Assembly (NCBI RefSeq): GCF_013403985.1
Contig: NZ_JABFDF010000003.1
Location: 124,001-188,000 of the forward strand
Source of the DNA: Winogradskyella ludwigii
GTDB lineage: Bacteria > Bacteroidota > Bacteroidia > Flavobacteriales > Flavobacteriaceae
Direction: 5' to 3'
DNA: 64,000 bases
The notes beneath the pieces were generated by a model, which saw only the letters and a list, made by a program, of their open reading frames with translations, had not been told where the DNA came from and made no database searches. The position numbers and the translations under genes were made by a program. Of the stretch, positions 29,319 through 36,559 are shown piece after piece (positions within the stretch are counted from its first letter, which is position 1; each line of letters begins with the position of its first letter).

Positions 29319-30815
29319 ATGAACGTATTAAAATTTCTTTTCATATCAGTTTTAGTAACATCCTGTAAGTCTAATGCGACTGTCCAAAAGCAAGAAGTTC
29401 CTATTAAAAACACAACTCCTAATATCGTATACATTTTAGCCGATGATATGGGTTATGGAGACCTTTCGGCTTTAAATTCAGAATCCGGAATTCAAACTCC
29501 ACACATGGATAAAATGCTATCAGAAGGAGTTCATTTTACAGATGCACACACAAATTCTTCAGTGTGTACACCTACTAGATATGGCATCATTACAGGGCGT
29601 TATGCTTGGAGAAGCTCACTAAAAAGAGGTGTTTTAAACGGTTATAAACCTGCCTTAATAGAAGAAAGCAGGCCAACAGTAGCTTCTTATCTTAAAAATA
29701 ATGGCTATACAACAGCATGTATTGGAAAATGGCACATAGGCTTAGATATGCAACCAAAAGATGGAGATAAGACTATAAAAGCAAAAGACGGAGTTAGTAA
29801 TGTCGATTTTAGTAAACCCATAAAAGACCCTAGTTATTTAGGCTTTGACTATTCGTATATCATTCCTGCATCATTAGACATCCCTCCTTATTTATATATC
29901 GAAAATGGAAAAGCTGTAGAATTACCTACGGAATATACAAACGTAAAAAGAAAGGGGCGCGGTCTTAGTTGGAGGCCAGGGGAAAAAGCACCTAATTTTG
30001 TTTTTGATCAAGTCTTAGACAATTTTACAAAAAAATCGGTTTCTTTTATTGATGATCAAAAAAATACAGACCAACCTTTCTTCCTTTATTTTGCGTTAAC
30101 AGCACCTCATACACCTTGGTTACCAATAGGTGATGCTGTTGGTAAATCTGAAGCAGGCGATTATGGTGATTATGTTACTATGGTAGATGATGCTGTTGGT
30201 GCAGTTGTTACTGCCTTAGAAAAAGCAGGAAAACTAGATAACACCTTAATTATTGTGACTTCTGATAACGGCTCTAATTGGACAGAAAGAGATAAAGAAA
30301 AATTTGCGCATCGTGCAAATTATATTTATAAAGGGCAAAAAGCCGATATTTATGAGGGAGGTCATAGAGTCCCTTATATTGCAAAATGGCCAGGTGTCAT
30401 TCCTGAAGGATTGGAATCGAATCAACTCATGTGTACAACAGATTTGTTTGCTACCTTATCTGGTGTATTAAATCGACCTAACTTAGAAAAAGGAGCTGAA
30501 GACAGTTACAATCTTTGGCCTGCTTATACATCTAATATAGAGACACCAATCAGAGAAGCCGTGGTACATCATTCAATTTACGGCATGTTCTCCATAAGAA
30601 AAGGCAAGTGGAAATACACTCCCGAATTAGGTTCAGGTGGTTTTACAAAGCCAAAATCTATAGAACCAAAACCTAACGAAGCTCCTGGGACTTTATATGA
30701 TATGATTAATGACCCTGAAGAAAAGAATAATCTCTATAATGAACATCCTGAAGTTGTAGCAGAATTAGAACAACTTTTAGAGACCTATAAAAGTCAAGGG
30801 TATAGTAATAAATAG
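29319..30815 (+). CDS. S1 sulfatase, lipoprotein, with CTPTR signature
   Basis: The 498 aa protein has a short lipoprotein signal (FISVLVTSC, Cys16). It has LADDMGYGDLSALN, SSVCTPTRYGIITGRYAWR (Cys83), IGKWHIGLDM, FFLYFALTAPHTPWLP, VTSDNGSNWTERDKEKF, YEGGHRVPYIAKWP and FSIRKGKWKYTPELGSGG. The GKWHI variant keeps the Lys and His ligands. It is a paralogue of 27679 and 32043. It is followed 15 bases later by an esterase, which suggests that desulfation and deacetylation act on the same oligosaccharide. Confidence 0.9.
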   Translation: MNVLKFLFISVLVTSCKSNATVQKQEVPIKNTTPNIVYILADDMGYGDLSALNSESGIQTPHMDKMLSEGVHFTDAHTNSSVCTPTRYGIITGRYAWRSSLKRGVLNGYKPALIEESRPTVASYLKNNGYTTACIGKWHIGLDMQPKDGDKTIKAKDGVSNVDFSKPIKDPSYLGFDYSYIIPASLDIPPYLYIENGKAVELPTEYTNVKRKGRGLSWRPGEKAPNFVFDQVLDNFTKKSVSFIDDQKNTDQPFFLYFALTAPHTPWLPIGDAVGKSEAGDYGDYVTMVDDAVGAVVTALEKAGKLDNTLIIVTSDNGSNWTERDKEKFAHRANYIYKGQKADIYEGGHRVPYIAKWPGVIPEGLESNQLMCTTDLFATLSGVLNRPNLEKGAEDSYNLWPAYTSNIETPIREAVVHHSIYGMFSIRKGKWKYTPELGSGGFTKPKSIEPKPNEAPGTLYDMINDPEEKNNLYNEHPEVVAELEQLLETYKSQGYSNK

Positions 30816-30830
30816 GAATACAGCAGAGTT

Positions 30831-31973
30831 ATGACAAGATTTAGAAAATTTAATTTTTCATTAGTAATTCTAGGTATCACATTTCCTTTTTTACAAGGAT
30901 TTGCGCAATCAGAGGATCAATCCAACGGAGCGTATCGTGATATTTACATTAACAAAACTTGGGAAAGATTAGATGTAAACAAAGACGGTCAATTTACAGA
31001 GGAGGACAACAAACGCCTATGGAAAAATTTAAATAAATTATTGGACAGTAACGGAGATGACCTAATTAGCTTTGAAGAATTTTCGGCTAAAAAGCAAGTT
31101 CCGTACTTAAAAACAGAAGGAAAAAGAAAGTTAAATGTGCTTTATAAAGTTACCGAAGAAGAGGATTTATACTTAGATATTTATTATCCTAAAACGTCAA
31201 AGGAAGGAGAGAAATTACCCGTAGTGATATACACACATGGAGGTGGCTGGACAACCGGTAGCAGACACGGCGCAGCTAATGCTTCTTTTAAAACTGTACA
31301 TACAGCACTTTTAGAAAAAGGATTTTGTGTGGTATCCGTGAGTTATAGACTTTGGAAAAAAGACGGAAATACGACCATGAGAGACTGCGTAATAGACAGT
31401 AAAGATGCTATGCGTTATTTGTCTAAACATAGTGAATCATTAGGCATTGATGCCAATCGGTTTTTCTCTTTTGGAGACTCTGCTGGTGGTCAAATTTCCC
31501 AAATGCTATTATTAAGCTCACCTGAAACTTTAAAAGGCGATCCTGATTTGGCTTCTTACAAATATAATATGGTCGCTGGAGTATCTTGGTACGGTCCTTG
31601 CGATTTTGAGAATACAAGTTTATTTAATCATGATGATAGCCCCAATTTTAAAGATCGATTTGGTGCTAGAATAACAAAACTAGATACCAAACCTAAAGAT
31701 AAATTAGCGCTGTATAAGGAAATGAGTCCGATTAATTATTTAGAAAAAAACAGCGCTCCGTTATTAATGATTCAAGGCGATAAGGACACCACTATCCCTG
31801 TTAAACATGCTTATTATATGGCAGAAAAAGCGAATGAGGTTGGTGCACCTGTAACCACATTAATTGTGAAAAACGCAGGTCATAATTGGCGAAAAGTTGG
31901 AGCTGATATTAATCCAACACGAGAATCGATAATCAAAACAACAATAGACTATTTTAATTCATATTTAAAATAA
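30831..31973 (+). CDS. Secreted alpha/beta-hydrolase (acetyl-esterase-like) with two EF-hand loops
   Basis: The 380 aa protein has a signal peptide ending at GFAQ and two calcium-binding EF-hand-type loops at residues 48-59 ([12 protein letters not shown]) and 72-83 ([12 protein letters not shown]). An alpha/beta-hydrolase fold follows. The oxyanion motif HGGG lies at 136-139, the nucleophile Ser217 is in FGDSAGGQ, and GDKDTTIP and NAGHNW give the Asp and His of the triad. The HGGG plus GDSAGG pair is typical of the hormone-sensitive-lipase branch that includes carbohydrate acetyl-esterases. In this setting it would remove O-acetyl groups from the fucan so that the sulfatases and fucosidases can act. 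The presence of acetyl groups on the substrate is inferred from this gene. Confidence 0.85.
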   Translation: MTRFRKFNFSLVILGITFPFLQGFAQSEDQSNGAYRDIYINKTWERLDVNKDGQFTEEDNKRLWKNLNKLLDSNGDDLISFEEFSAKKQVPYLKTEGKRKLNVLYKVTEEEDLYLDIYYPKTSKEGEKLPVVIYTHGGGWTTGSRHGAANASFKTVHTALLEKGFCVVSVSYRLWKKDGNTTMRDCVIDSKDAMRYLSKHSESLGIDANRFFSFGDSAGGQISQMLLLSSPETLKGDPDLASYKYNMVAGVSWYGPCDFENTSLFNHDDSPNFKDRFGARITKLDTKPKDKLALYKEMSPINYLEKNSAPLLMIQGDKDTTIPVKHAYYMAEKANEVGAPVTTLIVKNAGHNWRKVGADINPTRESIIKTTIDYFNSYLK

Positions 31974-32042
31974 ACGGAATACAATACTATAAAGATTCCT
32001 TTAAAAAAAAATATTTCACAACAATACTAAATTAATATAACC

Positions 32043-33572
32043 ATGAAAAAACAAAAACGTAATAGCCTTAGATTAATTGTTTTGCTATTAAGCATCTTTA
32101 CTTGGTCTTCTAATGCCCAAAAAAATGCAAAGAAACCTAATATTGTTCTAATAGTCTGTGATGATTTAGGCTATGGTGATGTACAAAGTTTATCACCAGA
32201 AACTAGTAAAATTAAAACCCCTCATATAGATCAATTAAACCAAGAAGGGATGACATTTACGGATGCACATGCTGGAGCATCTGTTTGTACACCTACGCGA
32301 TATGGTATTATGACCGGACGTTATAGCTGGCGTACAAAATTACAAAGTGGCGTCGTATCTGGTTTTGCTCCAGATTTAATTAAAGAAGACCGACCAACAA
32401 TTGGAAATTTTCTTAAAGACCAAGGGTATCATACAGCTATCATTGGAAAATGGCATTTGAATTTTCAATATATAGATCCTGTTTCGCAAACAACCATTCG
32501 CAAAAAAGGGAGAAACTTACCACCTGTAGGTGCAACGATACCAGATGGACCAATTCATAGAGGATTTGATTATTATCATGGTTTTCACCACGCTGGAAGT
32601 ATGAAAGCAGTTATAGAAAACGATAAAGTAATTATTCATGACGAAGTAATTAATATGTTACCGCGTTTAACAACAAAATCGGTAGAGTATATTAACCAAC
32701 AAGCAAAAAACAAAAACGAAAAACCTTTTTTCTTATATGTGCCTTTAGGATCTCCACATACACCAATTGTACCTTCAAAAGAATGGCAAGGAAAAAGTGG
32801 TCTTGGTAATTATGGCGATTTTGTAATGCAAACAGACGCCACTGTGGGAGCTATAACTGATGCGCTTAAAGCTAACGGATTGTCAGAAAACACATTAGTA
32901 ATTTTCACTAGTGACAATGGTGCCTCTAAAGCTGCAAATATCAAAGGACTTGCAAATAAAGGACATTTAGTAAGTGCAGGCTATCGTGGTTCAAAATCCG
33001 ATTTATGGGATGGCGGCCATCGCATACCATTTATTGTAAAGTGGCCCAATAACATAGAGCCTAACACCACAAACAATGATTTAATTTGCTTAACCGATAT
33101 TTTCGCTACGTTTTCTGAAATAACAGATATTGCTATGCCAAGCAAAAGTGGTGAAGATAGTGTGAGTTTTTTACCAGCATTACACGGGGAAGCTATTAAT
33201 AGTACTAGAGCTGGAGTTATTCATCATTCCATAAGTGGCCATTTTGGGTATAGACTAGGAAAATGGAAATTGTTATTAGCTAGAGGTTCAGGAGGTTGGA
33301 GTACTCCTAAAGAAGATGACCCTACATTAGATACTATGCCTGTTGCGCAATTATATGATATGGAAAATGATCCTGCCGAAACCACAAACTTATATACAAC
33401 ACATCCTGAAATTGCGGAACAACTTTTAAAGCAATTGGAATTGGATATAAAAACAGGAAGAAGTACAAAAGGGGAGTTTTCTGAAAATGATATGGATGAT
33501 ATTATTTTATGGAAAAAAAGAACTGTTAATAGGAGTAAGAAAGCAAAAAATAAAAAGAAAGCAAAAGATTAA
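32043..33572 (+). CDS. S1 sulfatase with CTPTR signature and basic tail
   Basis: The 509 aa protein has a signal peptide ending at SSNAQ. Metal ligands are in IVCDDLGYGDVQ, where a Cys replaces the usual Ala/Thr before DD. The signature is SVCTPTRYGIMTGRYSWR (Cys82), then IGKWHLNFQY (Asn where most have Gly), FFLYVPLGSPHTPIVP and FTSDNGASKAANIKG. It ends with a basic tail (KKRTVNRSKKAKNKKKAKD), recalling the lysine tail of the sulfatase at 19267. It follows the esterase by 69 bases. Confidence 0.9.
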   Translation: MKKQKRNSLRLIVLLLSIFTWSSNAQKNAKKPNIVLIVCDDLGYGDVQSLSPETSKIKTPHIDQLNQEGMTFTDAHAGASVCTPTRYGIMTGRYSWRTKLQSGVVSGFAPDLIKEDRPTIGNFLKDQGYHTAIIGKWHLNFQYIDPVSQTTIRKKGRNLPPVGATIPDGPIHRGFDYYHGFHHAGSMKAVIENDKVIIHDEVINMLPRLTTKSVEYINQQAKNKNEKPFFLYVPLGSPHTPIVPSKEWQGKSGLGNYGDFVMQTDATVGAITDALKANGLSENTLVIFTSDNGASKAANIKGLANKGHLVSAGYRGSKSDLWDGGHRIPFIVKWPNNIEPNTTNNDLICLTDIFATFSEITDIAMPSKSGEDSVSFLPALHGEAINSTRAGVIHHSISGHFGYRLGKWKLLLARGSGGWSTPKEDDPTLDTMPVAQLYDMENDPAETTNLYTTHPEIAEQLLKQLELDIKTGRSTKGEFSENDMDDIILWKKRTVNRSKKAKNKKKAKD

Positions 33573-33625
33573 TAATCTAATTTATTCACCTTAAGTATTA
33601 TATATAGAACAAAAAAAATTTTTTA

Positions 33626-34822
33626 ATGAAAAGCAGTTTTGTTATCAACGGCGTATTATCATTTTTTTTATTGTTTTGTTCATGTGTAACAGTTCAACCC
33701 CCTTATAAAATAAGTGATGGTAGTACTTTTGAAACAAAACCATTTTATCCCAAATTTAATTGGAAAACGACACCAATGTATTATATGTTTGGTGACCCAA
33801 AAAGGATTTTACTCCCAGAGGAAGTAGATTATATTGCGGAAAGATCCGATTTTATTTGTATTGAAAAATCGCATGGACAAGGTGAATTAGGAGCTGCAGA
33901 ATTAGGAGCAAAACATGAGGTAGCAGCTTTTAAAAAGGTAAAGCCAGATATTAAAGTGCTTTTTTATTTTAATTCGGCTTATGCCTGGCCTTTTACATCG
34001 TATAATAAGAATTTTACAAATGAAGATATTAATAATTACCCAAAACTTAAGGCTTTTTTAATAGAAAATCCTGAAACTAAAGAATTAGAGGAACGCAAAA
34101 AAGTGTTTTATTTTGATGTTTTAAATCCTGATTTTCGGGAATGGTGGGTAAATACAGTAGCAGAAGGTGTTGAATTTTCTGGTGCAGATGGTGCTTTTAT
34201 AGATCAAATGCATGGTTTTGCATGGTTACGCCAAGATAAAGGGCAAGATGTTCAAAAAGCCATGGGAACTATGATGAAAGCACTAAAAGAAAAATTAGGT
34301 CCTGATAAAATATTGCTTGGTAACAATGCAAACGCTAAGCTTGCACAACATGTTTTCCCTTTTATAGATGCCAATATGTTTGAACATTATGGAAATGACT
34401 TACTAAGTAAAGAAAAACTATTGAAGGATTGGGAAGATATGCTTAGAATTTCTAAAGAAGGAAAAATGTCTATATTTAGAATTGGTGTGGAGTATGATAG
34501 TGTAGCTGTTGCAGATCCTTTATTTTATAAAGGGAAAAAGAGAAATGAGCGTTTTGCGAAACTCTCTAAAGAGAAATTAGAGTTTTATCATGCTTGTTAT
34601 TTAATAGGAGCGGAGCCATATTCTTATTTTCAATATGGTTGGGGTTGGCAATTGTCTCATGGTTCTTTAATGGATTATCCCGAATTGCAAAAACCACTAG
34701 GTGCTCCCAAAGGTGCATATCATAGAACATCGAGTTCAGGGTGGGAGTTTACTCGCGAGTTTGAACATGCTTCAGTTTGGGTTGATACCGAAACTAGAGA
34801 GGCAAAGATAACCTGGTATTAA
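33626..34822 (+). CDS. Putative TIM-barrel glycoside hydrolase, lipoprotein (third of three paralogues)
   Basis: The 398 aa product has a lipobox (LLFCSCVTV). It shares the plan of 8129 and 16113: YPKFNWKTTPMYYMFG, DFICIEKSHGQ, PDIKVLFYFNSAYAW, FYFDVLNPDFREWWV, GADGAFIDQMHGFAW, FIDANMFEHYGND, then YFQYGWGWQLSHGSLMDYPELQKPLGAPKG and EFEHASVWVDTETREAKITWY. The aromatic GWGW region matches YNWGYRLKMGSLSWYPEFDKPLG in the 8129 protein. AFID and MFEHYG hold the candidate catalytic acids. It is the last gene of the plus-strand operon. The fold is inferred from the strand pattern. Confidence 0.7.
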   Translation: MKSSFVINGVLSFFLLFCSCVTVQPPYKISDGSTFETKPFYPKFNWKTTPMYYMFGDPKRILLPEEVDYIAERSDFICIEKSHGQGELGAAELGAKHEVAAFKKVKPDIKVLFYFNSAYAWPFTSYNKNFTNEDINNYPKLKAFLIENPETKELEERKKVFYFDVLNPDFREWWVNTVAEGVEFSGADGAFIDQMHGFAWLRQDKGQDVQKAMGTMMKALKEKLGPDKILLGNNANAKLAQHVFPFIDANMFEHYGNDLLSKEKLLKDWEDMLRISKEGKMSIFRIGVEYDSVAVADPLFYKGKKRNERFAKLSKEKLEFYHACYLIGAEPYSYFQYGWGWQLSHGSLMDYPELQKPLGAPKGAYHRTSSSGWEFTREFEHASVWVDTETREAKITWY

Positions 34823-34923
34823 AAATTACGCTAATAGAATTTCAAATCAAAAAAAATATTACTGAAGCAAAAAAAAAAAATAAGATACTAGAAGAGAGGA
34901 CTTTATTGGTAATTAATAATTAT

Positions 34924-36075
34924 TTACAAAACTTCCTTTCTACGAATATTAATTCGCATAGTACCTTCTATTGGTTTTTCAGAGACCAATATTAAATAGC
35001 CACCGCCTCCAGCACCAGCTAATTTCCATGCAAGTGCTTTATCTTTATATTTTGCAATCTCTGCATTTATTTTCTGATTAACCATTTCAGGAAACATTTT
35101 AGTTTGCGCATTAAATGATTCTAGAAATGATTCAGCAAATTTTTCCAAATCTTCACTTTTAATAGCCTCCCAAACGTTATCAGCCGAATCGGTAAGTGAT
35201 TTTACATTGGCTTCATTTATATAGGTTTCTTTTAGCAGGTCCAATCCTTGTTCTCTTGGCCAAAGTAGTACCATACAAAGATGTTTTTCTAACCACGAAA
35301 GCGTAGCTTCAGAATGAATGGATTCGAATTTTGTTGGCCAATACCCATTATTATAATGATGTCTAACTACACCAGGCATACATATTCCTATGGCATCTTG
35401 TGCGCCTGAAATTAATGTTGATCCAGGTGTGTTTTCAAATTTAAAAAGTATTTCAGCTAATTTTTCTGGTTTATCAAAGGGCAAATAATGAGGCCATATT
35501 TTTTTTGCTGCATTTCTAGTTGAAGTAGACATACCACAACGTTCATTATACTCTATAATTGGTTCTAGGGATAAAGTTATAGCCCATCCAGGATGATACT
35601 TTGAAACGTAAGGTTGGTCTATCCATGTACCTGCTAAATCTATTCTATACGGCAATGAACAATTACCGGAAGTTCTAATTGCAGTGGTTGAGCGAGCTGG
35701 AAGGTCTGCATCTGGCACGCGTCTTAGAATTTTCAATTCAATACCTAAAGAATTGCAAAACTCTTCTTTCATAGAAGAAAAACCATCTTCATTAACAACA
35801 AAAACATCTGGATTTAGTTGTACTAATTCCTCCTTGAAATCTAAAATTCCCGAGCCACTATTAACGAAAACCTCTTTTACGTACTTTATAGAATCAATCA
35901 TATAAAGTCTTTCTTGTTCTGAAGTTATGGTGTTACGACCCTTCAATTTTTCTATTGTCGCGTCTGAACCTATTCCTACATATAAATCTCCATAAGTTGC
36001 CGCTTCTTTAAAAAAGGCAACATGCCCACTATGTAGCATATCAAAACATCCTGAAACAAATACTTTTTTAGTCAT
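34924..36075 (-). CDS. Nucleotidyltransferase / GHMP-kinase fusion (sugar activation enzyme)
   Basis: The ATG at 36075 gives 383 aa starting with the strand MTKKVFVSGCFDMLHSGH; an ATG at 36087 would add four residues. There is no signal peptide, so it is cytoplasmic. Residues 1 to about 125 form a cytidylyltransferase-like domain with the HxGH motif (HSGH), as in RfaE/HldE-type enzymes. From about 135 onward a GHMP kinase follows: YRIDLAGTWIDQP, the ISGAQDAIGICMPG nucleotide loop, and LAGAGGGGYLILV near the end. Fusions of these two activities suggest phosphorylation and nucleotide transfer to a sugar. L-fucose is possible given the neighbours, but no direct evidence shows that sugar. It differs from the much larger bifunctional FKP enzyme. 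It stands alone on the minus strand, convergent with the plus operon. Confidence 0.75.
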   Translation of the reverse strand: MTKKVFVSGCFDMLHSGHVAFFKEAATYGDLYVGIGSDATIEKLKGRNTITSEQERLYMIDSIKYVKEVFVNSGSGILDFKEELVQLNPDVFVVNEDGFSSMKEEFCNSLGIELKILRRVPDADLPARSTTAIRTSGNCSLPYRIDLAGTWIDQPYVSKYHPGWAITLSLEPIIEYNERCGMSTSTRNAAKKIWPHYLPFDKPEKLAEILFKFENTPGSTLISGAQDAIGICMPGVVRHHYNNGYWPTKFESIHSEATLSWLEKHLCMVLLWPREQGLDLLKETYINEANVKSLTDSADNVWEAIKSEDLEKFAESFLESFNAQTKMFPEMVNQKINAEIAKYKDKALAWKLAGAGGGGYLILVSEKPIEGTMRINIRRKEVL

Positions 36076-36171
36076 TCTTTTAATCAATATTATGAGGTGA
36101 GTATCTAGAAAATAATAGGTTTAAAGCACCTAACTATATAAGATTCCAAATTTCATACATTTTTTGTTAAA

Positions 36172-36187
36172 TAAAGATTAATCTTTA
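36172..36187. promoter_or_regulatory. 16-base perfect palindrome upstream of the kinase gene
   Basis: TAAAGATTAATCTTTA is fully self-complementary and lies about 100 bases upstream of the minus-strand kinase start. It could be an operator or a cruciform. A second small hairpin, ATGCC-loop-GGCAT at 36200-36216, follows. The rest of the gap 36076-36419 shows nothing I can name. Confidence 0.3.
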
Positions 36188-36419
36188 AAAAATCTAATTA
36201 TGCCATTTTAGGGCATCATTTTTAACAGTCTATTTACCTACATCATTTGCTTTTAAAATAAAAAACGTTTTCCAGTTGATGTCTCGACAGTTTTACTTCC
36301 TGCTAAGGATATGCTAAAGGTTTTAAGAGAAAAGACGTTTTGTAAGGTATAATTAAGATGCTATTTTTAAGCCTATTTACTCTGATTCAATAGGACTTGT
36401 GCCTCTATATAGAAATCAT

Positions 36420-36536
36420 TTAAGGAATTCTTACCTCAAACACTTTAGTACCATAATCTCTTACCGCAGTAATCTTTATTTTTTTTTCTGAATATTTTAA
36501 GAAACTTATCTAAAAGTGAAATATTTCAAATTCTAT
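36420..36536 (-). pseudogene. Decayed copy of the 3' end of the neighbouring GH141-like gene
   Basis: Read on the minus strand, this encodes ...AVRDYGTKVFEV-like sequence (residues Y-D-R-V-A in reverse order of the plus strand, then G-Y and F-E-V, ending R-I-P-stop). It matches the last ~39 codons of the gene that ends at 39362, whose corresponding DNA is 39362-39480. The two stretches agree over most of 117-119 bases. The copy has a 2-base deletion that shifts the frame and at least one internal stop, so it is a remnant. It lies immediately 3' of the propeller gene (36560-39304), so that gene is flanked by two copies of the GH141 3' end. Confidence 0.75.
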
Positions 36537-36559
36537 ATTGTTACTTATTTTCATCTTAC

